From: a virus
Virus record (IMG/VR): IMGVR_UViG_3300017917_001342
Location: 435,669 to 499,668 of that record
Direction: 5' to 3' (one strand)
DNA: 64,000 bases
Shown here: positions 44,101 to 53,459 of the stretch, piece after piece
Layout of the letters: every line of letters begins with the position of its first letter
How positions within the stretch are numbered: the stretch's first letter is position 1
Made by a program: the position numbers and the translations under genes
Notes under the pieces: generated by a model
Database searches by the model: none
The model's input: the letters and a program-made list of their open reading frames with translations, nothing else
What the model was told of the DNA's origin: nothing

Positions 44101-45929
44101 CTGTTGATAATAGAACTGTTACCAGTGACGATTAAGTTACCGGCAACACGCAGGTTACCAGCTATAAATGCAGCACCTCCTACGTTAAGGTTGCCGCCAA
44201 TTCCCACACCGCCTGTAACAGTCAATGCACCGCTTGCTGTACCATAGCTCTGTGCAGTGTTTGTAACGTTAACGATACCGGATACATTTAAATCTGCTGT
44301 GACAACTGTGGTATTTGCAGTTATGATATTTGCACTTATTTGATTAAATGCATTGATGTTTTCAGAAGTTACGTTGAGATTTGCGTATATTTGATCGGCT
44401 ATTACATCAGCAGATTGAATGGTAGTATTACTGACAATTTGTTGCGATACTATACCGGTAATTACGTTTACAGTGTTTGCAGTTATCTCAGTGTTGGTAA
44501 TTACAGAATTTAACTGTGCAACACCGACAGATTTTATAGTAGATGCTTCTACAAATCCATTACTGCGAATATCGTTGCCTATTATTAAATCTGCGGCGGT
44601 CATAGTAGACAAACTGTCAACTGCCCCGCCTAGTATTCTACCGGCAGCATAGATCACAGTATTACTTGATAGAGAATCTACATTTGCGTGAAAATGTACG
44701 GTTATTCTCTGAGTTGTGGTACTACCAGTTACTTCTAATGTGTTAAGCGTAGTGTCACTCAACACCTGTAGATTATTTGACGTAATGGTATTATTAGTGT
44801 TTAAACTGTCTACACTAGTTAAACCAGTTGATTGTAGATTGGTAGCAACTACATTGGTATTGCTATTCAAACTTTGAACAGTGGTAGTTCCACTATTTTG
44901 CAGCGATGTAAATGTGCCAGCAGTACCGTTTATAGTAGTACCAACAATTGCGCCGTTGCTATTCAATGAATTTACAGTAGCAACTCCGGCGGTATTAAAA
45001 TCACCGCTATACAGCGTGTTAGTAAATGTGCCGTTGACTGCGTCTACATAGGTATTGCTTGTAAATGCGTTGACAACTGCATTACCACTTACCTGCAGAT
45101 TGGTAAATGTACCAGTGTTAAAATTGATTACATTGCCACTAATAGTGGTATTGCTTACAAGTGCGTTTACTGTTGCTGTTCCGCTGCTTTGTAAACTGTT
45201 AAATGTACCATCAGTGCCATTTATACTTGTGCCATTGATTGCACCATTACTCGCAAGCGCATTTACTGTTGCAGTACCAGAAACATTTAACTGGCCAGCG
45301 TAGGCATCACTGGCAAATATACCAGTTAAACCGCTAACCGCAGTGTTGCTTGCTAACGAGTTGACAGTAGCAACACCCGCAGTGTTGAGCTCAGCACTAT
45401 AGATTGCAGTATTTGATACAAAATTGTTAACGGTTGCAGTGTTTGAAACAGTTAAGTCGTTGCCGATGATATTAAGTGCAGCAGCATAACCATTTACAAT
45501 TAGATTCGCACCGTTGTCTAACACAAGGTTATTGCTGGTGTAATCCCAAAATAAGTGCGACGAATCGCCGGCAAATGCGTTGCCAACACCGGCAAACTGT
45601 ATAGTACCTTGAATACCAAAGCTTGGTGTATTTTTAGTAGCAGTGCTTTGAAATGTTCCGTCTGGAAATATTATACCGCTTGAAGTTGCAGTATTGCTGA
45701 TATGCACATTACCCCAAACATCTAATGGATAGACGATTTGAGATGTGCCTATGCCAATAGCTGTAAAATTACCTTGGTTTATTATTACGTTGCCTGGTAA
45801 TCCGGATGCAGTTAGCAGTTGAAGGTCGCCGCCAGAATTGACTAAGCGAGGTCCGCCTTTGCCAAAGCTCAGGTCTCCAGAAACGCCACTCTGTCTAAAA
45901 TCAAAAGTTGGGTTAGTTGGTAAAGTCAT
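41151..45929 (-). CDS. Long repetitive tail fibre protein
   Basis: 1592 residues made mainly of repeats of about 15-30 residues with the pattern 'G.A.VNSL.SNT.I.A' (for example 'SGTATVNALVSNTTISGNV'), suggesting a long beta-helical or beta-stacked shaft. An N-terminal module (about 85-140, 'YPLDVWGNVHISNTATSSGIIF', 'GTIQFAGVGNAFAGDSS') recurs near residue 1150 and resembles the end of the fibre gene at 63056. An unlike insert at about 620-720 contains 'GWQNSTGDLIYITN'. The C-terminal 100 residues are a distinct beta domain. It should form a trimeric shaft for host recognition. A late promoter precedes it. Confidence 0.75.
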   Translation of the reverse strand: MTLPTNPTFDFRQSGVSGDLSFGKGGPRLVNSGGDLQLLTASGLPGNVIINQGNFTAIGIGTSQIVYPLDVWGNVHISNTATSSGIIFPDGTFQSTATKNTPSFGIQGTIQFAGVGNAFAGDSSHLFWDYTSNNLVLDNGANLIVNGYAAALNIIGNDLTVSNTATVNNFVSNTAIYSAELNTAGVATVNSLASNTAVSGLTGIFASDAYAGQLNVSGTATVNALASNGAINGTSINGTDGTFNSLQSSGTATVNALVSNTTISGNVINFNTGTFTNLQVSGNAVVNAFTSNTYVDAVNGTFTNTLYSGDFNTAGVATVNSLNSNGAIVGTTINGTAGTFTSLQNSGTTTVQSLNSNTNVVATNLQSTGLTSVDSLNTNNTITSNNLQVLSDTTLNTLEVTGSTTTQRITVHFHANVDSLSSNTVIYAAGRILGGAVDSLSTMTAADLIIGNDIRSNGFVEASTIKSVGVAQLNSVITNTEITANTVNVITGIVSQQIVSNTTIQSADVIADQIYANLNVTSENINAFNQISANIITANTTVVTADLNVSGIVNVTNTAQSYGTASGALTVTGGVGIGGNLNVGGAAFIAGNLRVAGNLIVTGNSSIINSNVVSILGPTIIVGNESINNDPLTVNDGYDRGMIMNYYVIDDNNAFLGWQNSTGDLIYITNVQPNSSNVYNPFEAIAGYVYGRAHFGSQYLSNTTVSTNTTTGALIVAGGVGIGDSLNTGGQISSLDGIRAVNDIQSNGIRSNSFVSAAGTITGNNIQSNTAISATNMSATNTITGLLLAANDSVTSNNITALNYITGNVLVGNISVFSPVVNASDRIIANAIISNSFVQASVLNATQGNFSQTVSNYTYTHLGTQTGYLDSNTYVNADSISARSDITANRIFSNSTIQAATVILGDSIYSNVDMKTGSLNATGIVIVDTFSSNSTVRAASFVYANGYYSNNFVQADSYVLGNKLTSNTTIQANGTLWAGEIYSNSFIQSTGQIVAQNLYSNIAIQANDKIVGDSLRSNTFIQANGTITGQRLVSNGDIQSSGTLQANYVVANIGFTANNITVGGSSQFNVLVSNTSITAGTYIIANVAIGIGTATYNYPLDVYGNIHIGNSNTASGIIFPDGSFQTTSATSTLSYGIPGTVQFAGAANSFSGNGDNLFWDNNATRLTVNELKVIGHTSVNSLSSNTNVVATNIQSVGRASVSSLASNGTVTGTHAGFTSIQSSTTTLTDVLISNVYGLFGQNVTVNSTNPSISTTTGALVVGGGIGIGGNIVTGGSVNYFAGRVGIGTNNPATQLEVMGGAILADGPGTGLYVSNVASFRGSINNDTGAYLDITGGLSGYTAFTGSIGINTTTPNSNLDVRGGVGVTGASNFNSSLSVGSLISNGAISGTAFTVTSLQSSGTATVNALVSNVYGQFGQNVTVNSTNASTNTATGALVVGGGIGLGGDVNAGGNIAVAGHANVSALTSRGTVTVEKLNSNSTVSGNTWVLDGNSYTSSSTFQQVVDSWPATEYRTAHYFIQITDQTNSTYQSGQVMLIHDGTDVYITEYNYIYTSGSLGEFDADIVGGVVELIFTPANSGTMVIKTVRTTIDL

Positions 45930-45962
45930 TATGTTTCCGGCCGGTGTAAATACCTACGACGA

Positions 45963-45969
45963 TATTTAG
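45963..45969 (-). promoter_or_regulatory. Late-type promoter box CTAAATA
   Basis: CTAAATA on the minus strand ends 33 bases before the ATG of the long fibre gene. TAAATA and TATTTA flank a 10-base loop, but the right arm does not cover the ribosome site, so this one looks ungated. Confidence 0.5.
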
Positions 45970-45998
45970 TTGAACCTGTTTTTGTAAAACCGGGTTGG

Positions 45999-48017
45999 TC
46001 AATTGTAATCTAATACGATTTTAAATTCTCCAGAGGTACTAGACCCTGGATTTATAAATGCTTTGACACTGGTTGTAGATAATACTGGATATGACAATGT
46101 TGTTGTGTATAGACCCACTGTTGTTGGATCAATTAATGCACCGTCCATTAATAAACCATGCACAGTGTCAGTGCCAATTTCAATGTTGCTGCTGTTGTCG
46201 TTGAATGCCTGTATGATTTCGATGTTTAATCTAGTCAAAGTTTTAGTCGGCGCTAGTATACCAACTGTAACAGGACTAGTACTGAGATAACTGCCGGTTG
46301 CAGTAAAACTATTCACTAGTGTTGTATCACCAGATGTAGTGTTGCCAACGTTTTGACCATTCTGACTTAGCCCTAGTTGCATCCATACAGTCGGACCGGT
46401 ATCAACTGCTACATATGCTTGGTTGTGACCAGCACCGTCGTTATAAACAAACGCAATAGCACCTCGTGTGGGTGTTAGTGCATTTCTAGCTGCAATATCT
46501 TGTACAAAGTATCCAAACGCAACACCAGTTGGACCTGTTGGACCTGTTAATTGGCTTAGACTTGATATTGACCATGCGATAAGGTCAACCTGATCACCTG
46601 CAACAGACGGTGCATTTAATGTAACAGTTATACCATCATCTGCTGTGTACTCAGTTGGCGGTAATTTGAGTCCATTTACATACACATCTATATATGGTGC
46701 TGTATATAGAGCATTGAATATAGTCTGGCCGCTTGTAGCGGTGTAGTTATATTCTTGGTATGCACCAACTGCGGCCGGACCAGTTGGACCTGTTACATCG
46801 CTGGCAGCACCAGTTGGACCTATAAAACCCTGTGGACCAGTAGGACCAGTTACTACGCTGTCTGCGCCAGTCGGGCCAATAGGACCAGTAGGACCGCCTA
46901 ACGGACCAGTGGGACCTGTAGCACCTACTCCTGTTGCTCCCGTAGCACCAGTTGGTCCAGTAGGACCTGCTGCACCACCTACGCCTAGACGTTGCCAATT
47001 TGCATTACCAAGTGTAGGGTTAATACAAATGTATGCAGTGTTTGTGCCGATGTCTATCCAAAGACTACCGTAACTGTAACCAAATGCTTCATCATCGTAG
47101 ATAGTAGGCGGTACTACACTGGTAAAATTGTTTAGAGGTCCTGATAAACTGCCTTGTGATAATTTTACTGCGCTGGTATTGTTTATTTTTATAAACAATG
47201 GCATAGCAAAATTATTTGGTTTAACTGCGGTTAGTTTTCCCGGTACAGTGGTACTTAGATATAGGACATCACCTGGATTACCAGGCAGTGTAGGTAAATC
47301 ATAAAGTACTTTGCCTTTTGGTTCCCAGCTAAAGTAATCATATCCAGGAATGCCTAATTGTCTTACAGTACCAATTACATTAACAGTTGAAATGTCATCA
47401 GCAATTGCCAGCGCATAGGTGCCATCAGATTTAAGATAGATCTGATCGCCTATATCAAATCCATTGCTGGGTTGTAAAACAGTTAACAGATTCTGTTTAA
47501 TGTTTCTAGCATTGAATTTGCTAATAACATCTTCTAAAAATCCCGGATAGGGTTGAAGAAAACTGTTGTATAAGGTTAGTGTATGGAATACTGGAATGCC
47601 ATCTTCGTCTAACGCAAAAATAAAACCAGGCTCACCTGTTGCTGCAACACCGTCTGGAGCAGAAAACTGCTCATATCTTCCGGTATCTTCTATTGTACAA
47701 ACCAGTGTTGTGCTGTTAGTTAATAGTGGGTCTATTGCAATGATCTGGCAGCATTTACCAGTGGATGCTTCCGCATACCACATGCCTACTTTGATATCTA
47801 ATGCATTATAAACATAGAGTTGTTCGGTACTGAAACTGCTGTGGTTTTGTTGAGTTACAGCAGCAGTCATAATAAAACGATATGGTTGCGGTGCTGGCCC
47901 GCCAGCCCACCATTGATCTTCTCCGTATATAGGACCTTCGTCTACAGGCCAATACCCATCAGGTACAATACTGATATTGTCTACATATAACGTAATGATA
48001 GGAAGTATAGATGCCAT
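45999..48017 (-). CDS. Collagen-like tail fibre protein (1)
   Basis: 672 residues. A beta-rich N-terminal 340 residues leads to a Gly-X-Y region (about 345-415) of '[15 protein letters not shown]' type with short non-collagen breaks ('ADSVVTG', 'ASDVTG'). A beta module follows ('[21 protein letters not shown]'), like those in the giant virion protein, then a second short Gly-X-Y piece and a C-terminal domain. Collagen-like segments form trimeric stalks in phage fibres. It precedes the long fibre gene on the same strand. Confidence 0.75.
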   Translation of the reverse strand: MASILPIITLYVDNISIVPDGYWPVDEGPIYGEDQWWAGGPAPQPYRFIMTAAVTQQNHSSFSTEQLYVYNALDIKVGMWYAEASTGKCCQIIAIDPLLTNSTTLVCTIEDTGRYEQFSAPDGVAATGEPGFIFALDEDGIPVFHTLTLYNSFLQPYPGFLEDVISKFNARNIKQNLLTVLQPSNGFDIGDQIYLKSDGTYALAIADDISTVNVIGTVRQLGIPGYDYFSWEPKGKVLYDLPTLPGNPGDVLYLSTTVPGKLTAVKPNNFAMPLFIKINNTSAVKLSQGSLSGPLNNFTSVVPPTIYDDEAFGYSYGSLWIDIGTNTAYICINPTLGNANWQRLGVGGAAGPTGPTGATGATGVGATGPTGPLGGPTGPIGPTGADSVVTGPTGPQGFIGPTGAASDVTGPTGPAAVGAYQEYNYTATSGQTIFNALYTAPYIDVYVNGLKLPPTEYTADDGITVTLNAPSVAGDQVDLIAWSISSLSQLTGPTGPTGVAFGYFVQDIAARNALTPTRGAIAFVYNDGAGHNQAYVAVDTGPTVWMQLGLSQNGQNVGNTTSGDTTLVNSFTATGSYLSTSPVTVGILAPTKTLTRLNIEIIQAFNDNSSNIEIGTDTVHGLLMDGALIDPTTVGLYTTTLSYPVLSTTSVKAFINPGSSTSGEFKIVLDYN

Positions 48018-48030
48018 CAGTTAAATCCTA

Positions 48031-49095
48031 TCATGCTGTGAATATCAGCGTCACCCAGAGATATCCATTGCCGGATGCAGGTACACCTGTATTACCAGGT
48101 GACAATGCATATAAACTTGTACTGTTAACAGTAGTACTCAGCGCAGAATAGCTACCAGTTGTAGCACCAGATGGTATTGTTTGTCTAAATGCTCCGGCTG
48201 GTAATACACCCGGCCCGCCTTGACAAGATATCATAACAGGATAGAGATTTCTGTTGTGATTTACAGTGATCTGTGTATCGCCCAGTCTTGTGATTTGACC
48301 TAATGTGATATTTGTTAAATTGTCAACATAGTCAGATGGCAATATTACACCGTCTGCAAACAGCAATCTGAAATTGATAAGCGATGTTGCAGCAGGGCCT
48401 GTTGCACCAGTTGGTCCTACAACACTAGAACCAGTTGCACCAGTTGGACCTGTAATTGTGCTAGCTGCACCAGTTGGGCCTTGATCTCCCTGTGGTCCTG
48501 TAGCACCTTGATCACCTTGACTACCAGTAGGACCAGTTGGACCGCCTAAAGGACCAGTAGGACCAGTTACAGTACTATCTGCACCTTGAGGACCAGTTAC
48601 GCCAGTAGGACCAGTTGGACCTAACGGACCAGGTGGGCCCATTGCACCACCGCCGCTACCACCGGATGGTAATGGATTGCTAGGAGCAATTGCGCCATAA
48701 TTTAAAAGTATTTGAAGAACTTCGCCTACTAGATAGGAATTACTTGGTGGTGGCACCAAATAGGTTCTGTCAATTTTTGCACGAACCCAAACATAGTTGC
48801 CAGAGAAACTATATGCATAGTTACCTGTATCACCAGTTTGTCCTGTGGGATATGCAGGGTCTAGTGGATATTGTACATATGGTGCAGTTGTACCAATTGG
48901 TATATCAAACCAGTCGAGTTCACCCGGGTCTCTAGCTAGACTGCCCTGAATGTATATACGACCAGTAAAATTGCTAAGCGATATACTAACGGTATGATTG
49001 TTACCGATAGTGTTATTGTAGCCAGCGCCTTTTTGTTTCTGGCCTGTTACATTGATTTGTTCGTTGGTAGTTGATAAAAGAATTACACTGATCAT
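48031..49095 (-). CDS. Collagen-like tail fibre protein (2)
   Basis: 354 residues. The N-terminal part has '[22 protein letters not shown]', a beta domain, and residues about 145-230 are Gly-X-Y ('[19 protein letters not shown]') with the same breaks ('ADSTVTG', 'AASTITG') as fibre 1. The C-terminal beta domain has '[17 protein letters not shown]' and a '[21 protein letters not shown]' stretch. It probably assembles with or beside fibre 1. A late promoter in a ribosome-site-hiding repeat precedes it. Confidence 0.75.
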   Translation of the reverse strand: MISVILLSTTNEQINVTGQKQKGAGYNNTIGNNHTVSISLSNFTGRIYIQGSLARDPGELDWFDIPIGTTAPYVQYPLDPAYPTGQTGDTGNYAYSFSGNYVWVRAKIDRTYLVPPPSNSYLVGEVLQILLNYGAIAPSNPLPSGGSGGGAMGPPGPLGPTGPTGVTGPQGADSTVTGPTGPLGGPTGPTGSQGDQGATGPQGDQGPTGAASTITGPTGATGSSVVGPTGATGPAATSLINFRLLFADGVILPSDYVDNLTNITLGQITRLGDTQITVNHNRNLYPVMISCQGGPGVLPAGAFRQTIPSGATTGSYSALSTTVNSTSLYALSPGNTGVPASGNGYLWVTLIFTA

Positions 49096-49097
49096 GA

Positions 49098-49128
49098 TGC
49101 CGCCTAATACTTGAATTATTTAGCGGCA
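49098..49128 (-). promoter_or_regulatory. Late promoter CTAAATA in a ribosome-site-hiding inverted repeat
   Basis: On the minus strand TGCCGCTAA (49128-49120) overlaps the box CTAAATA (49123-49117), and TTAGGCGGCA (49107-49098) pairs with it apart from one bulged G. The second arm contains the AGGCGG ribosome site of the fibre gene starting at 49095. RNA begun near 49111 would lack the first arm and free the site. Confidence 0.6.
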
Positions 49129-49133
49129 GCGCA

Positions 49134-49316
49134 TTACTCTAATTCTGCAAGTTCCACTATAACCGAAGAGTCGTTCAATACTTCGTCTACAAGAGCTGGA
49201 ACCGTGGCAAGCAACAGTGCTTTTTGCTCATCGCTTAAGACACTGTTGTTACCACTGTGATCTTTTACTAATTTACTGAGTTTTAAAACTACAATTTCTT
49301 CAACAAGTTTGGCCAT
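49134..49316 (-). CDS. Small conserved phage protein
   Basis: 60 residues from the ATG at 49316 (MAKLVEEIVVLKLSKLV), which has AAGGTG six bases upstream; a GTG at 49325 is less well placed. Helical, with 'LSDEQKALLLATVPALVDEVL' and an acidic C-terminus. Similar short proteins lie near fibre or Clp genes in marine phages; function is unknown. Confidence 0.55.
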   Translation of the reverse strand: MAKLVEEIVVLKLSKLVKDHSGNNSVLSDEQKALLLATVPALVDEVLNDSSVIVELAELE

Positions 49317-49346
49317 TTTAAACACCTTATGTTAGGCAATACTTGA

Positions 49347-49353
49347 TATTTAT
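49347..49353 (-). promoter_or_regulatory. Late-type promoter box ATAAATA
   Basis: AATAAATA on the minus strand, 30 bases before the ATG at 49316. AAAACCT-type sequence at 49378-49383 can pair, with one bulge, with the AGGTGTTT ribosome region at 49320-49327 across a 50-base loop, a weak example of the gated arrangement. Confidence 0.4.
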
Positions 49354-49368
49354 TAAATTAGTAGTTAA

Positions 49369-49701
49369 TTATACACGAGGTTTTGGTTTTCTACCACGTT
49401 TGCGGCCAGTTGATCTGTTACTGCCATCTGCATTTATGTTGTAGACTTCTGCGTATCTGTCTAAACTCATGCCTTCTATACTGGTAATTAGATCCATTGA
49501 TATTTTTATTGCTGCTGAGGTATACGGGTCCCTCAGCAGCAAAATGTATCCATCTACAGCACCGTCGATTTTATCTATTACCATATCTCGATAATGATGA
49601 GTGACTGTTCCATATTTAGAATGCTGTGGTATTTTTGCTGTAACCACAGTGTCTTCAACTAATACTCCTGATAGAATCAATCGTTCTATAACTGCTGTCA
49701 T
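49369..49701 (-). CDS. Hypothetical protein with AT-hook-like C-terminus
   Basis: 110 residues. The body is beta-rich ('VVTAKIPQHSKYGTVTHHYRDMVID', 'DGYILLLRDPYTSAAIKI'), and the last 13 residues ('TGRKRGRKPKPRV') are basic with an R-G-R-K-P core resembling an AT-hook, which could bind the DNA minor groove. It is ATGA-coupled to ClpA. Function unknown. Confidence 0.5.
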   Translation of the reverse strand: MTAVIERLILSGVLVEDTVVTAKIPQHSKYGTVTHHYRDMVIDKIDGAVDGYILLLRDPYTSAAIKISMDLITSIEGMSLDRYAEVYNINADGSNRSTGRKRGRKPKPRV

Positions 49702-51992
49702 TCATTGACCTCAGTAATACTGGTAGAATCTAACAATAGCAATTCTGTTTCATTAGTGAATTCCGGATTGCTAAGATAGTCAAAAACCAACTGCGAATCC
49801 TTTACAGTGATCATCACTGCACCACCGTTTTTCAATTTACCAAACAGTATTTCTTTACTGATAGGCTTTTTAACATTTTCTGCAATGACTCTCGACAGCG
49901 GTCTAGCACCCATCTTTTTGTCAAAGCCCTTGTCAATAAGCCACTGTTTAGCAGCAGGATCACAAATTATGTTAACATTCTTTTTAGCAGACAGTTCATT
50001 CATTTGATTGATAAACTTGTCAACAATGTGTTCCATATTTTCTTTAGCAAGGCTACCAAACCGTACTATTGCATCAAGACGGTTACGGAATTCGGGAGTA
50101 AAGTATCTATTGATTGCTTGAGTATCTTCGTCTCTCAACGCATTCTCACTACCAAACCCGATACGGTCTTTTTCCATATCTGCTGCACCTAGGTTACTGG
50201 TAAAGATAACAATTGCATTTCTTGCACTTGCACTCTTACCTTGACTACCTGTCACAGTACCGCTATCCATCATAGCAAGGAACACGTTATAAACATCGGG
50301 GTGTGCTTTTTCGATTTCATCAAACAGCAACACACAATGCGGATGTGTTTCTAATTCATTGATAAGAAGACCGCCACCTGCTCCACCGTCGCTGTATCCT
50401 ACATAACCCGGAGGGCTACCTAGGAATTTACTGACAGTGTGTCGTTCTTGGAATTCGCTCATATCAAATTTAGTAAAGTGAATTCCCAGACTCTTTGCCA
50501 ATTGTTTAGCAACTTCTGTTTTACCTACACCACTTGGCCCACTAAACAGGAAACTACCTATAGTTTTGTCATTTTCACGTAGACCGCTACGGCTCATGTA
50601 GATTGCATCAGTTACACGATTAATTGCTTCGTCTTGTCCGAAGATCACTGTTTTAAGATCAGACTCTAAACGTTCTAGACGATCTGCTTCTTTACTCTTA
50701 ACTGAAGTCACTGGCACTTTGGCAACACGGCTTACTTCTGCTTCGATTTCAGTTTTAGTAATAGTTTTAATACGTAGTTCTTCTGGGCGTATTTTTTGCC
50801 ATGCTGCTGCACTGTCAATTACATCAATTGCTTTGTCTGGCAAAAATTTATCATGCATATGACGGCTAGTAAGTTCAACTGCTGCATCCAGTGCCGCGGT
50901 TTCATATTGCACGCCATGGAATTCTTCGTAGTATTTGGCAATACCTCTGAGAATACGCTTGCTGTCCTCGATGCTGGGTTCAAAAATATCAAGTTTTTGG
51001 AAACGTCGTACCATTGCACGGTCTTTTTCAAAATGCTTGCGATATTCTTCAGCAGTTGTACTACCTATGCAGCGAATGTCGCCTCGACTCAGAGCCGGTT
51101 TAAGCATGTTGGCAGCATCCATACTGCCTGAACCACCGCCACTGCTACCTGCACCCATGATCATATGTATTTCATCAATGAACATAATGTGTTCAGGTAG
51201 TGCTGTAAACGCAGCAATGATATGCTTCATGCGTTCTTCAAAGTCACCGCGGAATTTTGTACCTGCTACTAGGCTTGCAATATCTAGATTCCAAATTGTG
51301 CAGTTAGCAAGACTTTCTGGTACATCGCCTTCAACAATGCGTTTTGCAAGACCTTCGACAATAACAGTTTTACCAACACCAGGGTCACCTGTCATAATGA
51401 CATTGTGTTTGTTGCGTCTTGCAAGTATTTGACAGATTTGTTCAACTTCGCGTTCACGTCCGATCAATGGGTCAATACGACCCGCTTCGGCTTTTGAATT
51501 AAGATTGATACAATATGTCTGCAATATTTCTATAGCAGAATTTTCATCCATTGTTGATTGTTCTTCTGCTGCAACCTGATTTATCTGTGCAACTATTTTG
51601 TCTTTTGATGCAGAGTGCTGTTGAATGATCCAACTTGCAGGACTATCTTGAATGCCATACAGTGCAAGGTAGATGTCTTCTGGACCAATTTCTTTTCTGC
51701 CACTAAACATGCTGTGTGTTTTGGCTTTTTTAATAACCTGTGCAAGCAATGTAGTGTGTCTTGGTTGATATGAACCCTGTTTAACAATTACATGATTGCG
51801 ATCATCGTTTAACCAATCGCTAGTATCTTTGATCATTGCATCAAGATCGCCGCCTGTGCGTTTGATTAGTTTTTGAATAATACCATTTTCAAGCAGTCCA
51901 GCCAATAGATGTTCAAGAGTCACTAATTCGTGATTCATGCTTGCAGCCAATTGGTATGCACGTTGAATAGTCTGTTCGAAGCTGTTTTCCAT
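49698..51992 (-). CDS. clpA: ClpA-like AAA+ unfoldase
   Basis: 764 residues, the length of bacterial ClpA. An N-terminal Clp domain (1-145) is followed by two AAA+ modules: Walker A 'GDPGVGKT' (202-209) with 'FIDEIH', and Walker A 'GPSGVGKT' (485-492) with 'LLFDEIE'. There is no ClpB-type middle domain. 'RIGFGSE' (IGF at 611-613) corresponds to the IGL/IGF loop that docks onto ClpP, so it may redirect the host protease to chosen targets. It overlaps the deformylase stop by one base, forming an operon with deformylase and DnaJ. Confidence 0.88.
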   Translation of the reverse strand: MENSFEQTIQRAYQLAASMNHELVTLEHLLAGLLENGIIQKLIKRTGGDLDAMIKDTSDWLNDDRNHVIVKQGSYQPRHTTLLAQVIKKAKTHSMFSGRKEIGPEDIYLALYGIQDSPASWIIQQHSASKDKIVAQINQVAAEEQSTMDENSAIEILQTYCINLNSKAEAGRIDPLIGREREVEQICQILARRNKHNVIMTGDPGVGKTVIVEGLAKRIVEGDVPESLANCTIWNLDIASLVAGTKFRGDFEERMKHIIAAFTALPEHIMFIDEIHMIMGAGSSGGGSGSMDAANMLKPALSRGDIRCIGSTTAEEYRKHFEKDRAMVRRFQKLDIFEPSIEDSKRILRGIAKYYEEFHGVQYETAALDAAVELTSRHMHDKFLPDKAIDVIDSAAAWQKIRPEELRIKTITKTEIEAEVSRVAKVPVTSVKSKEADRLERLESDLKTVIFGQDEAINRVTDAIYMSRSGLRENDKTIGSFLFSGPSGVGKTEVAKQLAKSLGIHFTKFDMSEFQERHTVSKFLGSPPGYVGYSDGGAGGGLLINELETHPHCVLLFDEIEKAHPDVYNVFLAMMDSGTVTGSQGKSASARNAIVIFTSNLGAADMEKDRIGFGSENALRDEDTQAINRYFTPEFRNRLDAIVRFGSLAKENMEHIVDKFINQMNELSAKKNVNIICDPAAKQWLIDKGFDKKMGARPLSRVIAENVKKPISKEILFGKLKNGGAVMITVKDSQLVFDYLSNPEFTNETELLLLDSTSITEVNE

Positions 51993-52507
51993 TAGCGTCC
52001 CTTTGTCAAAATAGCTTTAAGCCTAGCGTTCTTAGCGGCTTTTTTCTTTGCTAGCATAAGCTTAACTGGTCCTACACGATCGTCAATCAGTATTCCTTGC
52101 AAATGGTCAAATTCGTGCAAGAATATTCTTGCCCACCATTCATCAAAGTCAGTTACCTGTTGATTACCGTGTTCATCTCGATACATGGCTTTGATACGTT
52201 TGCTACGTGGTATATCTAACACAAGCCCTGGTATGCTCAAACAGCCTTCTGGTTGTACAGACATTTCGTCGCTGGCTTCTATTACCACAGGATTAATAAA
52301 AACGTAGTCTTGTCCTTCGAGACTGATTACAAACAAACTGAGATCACTACCAACCTGCGGTGCAGCTAAACCAACTCCGCCATGTTTTTTAAGTGTATCA
52401 AACATGTCGCGAATCAGTGTTTGATGATTGACAATATCTTCCGGTTCAATGACAGTGGTCTTTTGCCTAAGTATGGCATTTGGTTTTTTAACGATATCTA
52501 ATATCAT
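51992..52507 (-). CDS. def: Peptide deformylase
   Basis: 171 residues. Removes the N-formyl group from new proteins. All three motifs are intact: 'GVGLAAPQVG' (44-53), 'EGCLSIPG' with Cys89, and 'HEFDHLQG' with His131, Glu132 and His135, the metal ligands and catalytic base. The C-terminus is Lys/Ala-rich. Phage deformylases are known in marine phages and are thought to speed maturation of short-lived host or phage proteins. It is ATGA-coupled to DnaJ and overlaps ClpA. Confidence 0.95.
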   Translation of the reverse strand: MILDIVKKPNAILRQKTTVIEPEDIVNHQTLIRDMFDTLKKHGGVGLAAPQVGSDLSLFVISLEGQDYVFINPVVIEASDEMSVQPEGCLSIPGLVLDIPRSKRIKAMYRDEHGNQQVTDFDEWWARIFLHEFDHLQGILIDDRVGPVKLMLAKKKAAKNARLKAILTKGR

Positions 52508-53376
52508 AAAGTTGGTTCGCCTCTTTGTTGTGCTATTGTTTTGATTTGCTCAAACTGTTCAACATTTAAATCTTTTGGTATACTGATGTTAACAGTGATA
52601 AACAAATCACCGCGTTGTCTTGCATTGTTGTGTACAGGCATACCGTTTCCGGCTACTCGTAAAATTGCACCAGTCTGTGTGCCTGCCGGAATGTTAATAG
52701 ACAGATGTGTACCATCTATAGCTGTTAGCTCACGCTTTGTTCCAACTATTGCAGATAGTGCATCTAACTTCAATGCCATGTGCAGATGCGGTCCATCTCT
52801 CCTAAAAACAGGATGATCGTTGATACTCACTGTTACAAACAAATCACCTGGTGGTAAATTGTTGATAGACTTGTCACCGTAACCTTGATAGCGCAATCGT
52901 GTACCATGTTGCACACCTGCTGGTATGTTGACAACTATGTTTCTAGATTGGCCATTTACTTCAAAGTTTATCGGTAAACTTTTACCTGCAAATGCTTCTT
53001 CTAATGTGATATTCAGAGTAAATTGATAGTCTTTGTTTTTTACAGGATGTTGTTGTCTAAATGCCTGTCCAAAGAACTGATTGATCATGTCGTCAAATGG
53101 GTTACCATGACCAAAATCAAATGTAAACCCACCTGGTCCAAACGGCGATCCGCCATTCATATTACCAAACTTGCGCTGTTGGTCATATTGAGCACGTTTT
53201 TGCGGGTCGCTTAATATATCATTGGCTTCGTTTATTTGTTTAAACTTAGCTTCAGCATCGGGATTATCTTTGTTGAGATCCGGATGCCATTTTTTTGCGA
53301 GATTGCGATACGCAGTTTTTATTTCATCCTGCGACGCAGAGTCTGATAATCCTAAAGTACTATAATGGTCTGTCAT
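52504..53376 (-). CDS. dnaJ: DnaJ/CbpA-type J-domain co-chaperone
   Basis: 290 residues. J domain at residues 1-65 with 'HPD' (31-33), a Gly/Phe-rich linker ('GGSPFGPGGFTFDFGHGNPF', about 75-95), then two C-terminal peptide-binding domains ('PAGVQHGTRLRYQGYGDKS', 'PAGTQTGAILRVAGNGMP'). It lacks the four CxxCxGxG zinc motifs, so it is a class II, CbpA-like protein. It should recruit host DnaK to clients. First gene of the operon. TTGACA with TATAAA lies upstream but 14 bases apart. Confidence 0.88.
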   Translation of the reverse strand: MTDHYSTLGLSDSASQDEIKTAYRNLAKKWHPDLNKDNPDAEAKFKQINEANDILSDPQKRAQYDQQRKFGNMNGGSPFGPGGFTFDFGHGNPFDDMINQFFGQAFRQQHPVKNKDYQFTLNITLEEAFAGKSLPINFEVNGQSRNIVVNIPAGVQHGTRLRYQGYGDKSINNLPPGDLFVTVSINDHPVFRRDGPHLHMALKLDALSAIVGTKRELTAIDGTHLSINIPAGTQTGAILRVAGNGMPVHNNARQRGDLFITVNISIPKDLNVEQFEQIKTIAQQRGEPTL

Positions 53377-53423
53377 ATCATAAGTTTATAAATTTTCTAA
53401 CGTTTGTCAAGGTATTAGATTTC

Positions 53424-53431
53424 TATAAATA
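53424..53431 (+). promoter_or_regulatory. Late promoter TATAAATA
   Basis: A perfect T4 late consensus 28 bases before the GTG at 53460, in a divergent intergenic region. AAGGTG follows as ribosome site. No start-hiding repeat is present, as expected where no read-through RNA arrives from upstream. Confidence 0.65.
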
Positions 53432-53459
53432 TTGCGACTTGCGAAAAAAGGTGCATAAA

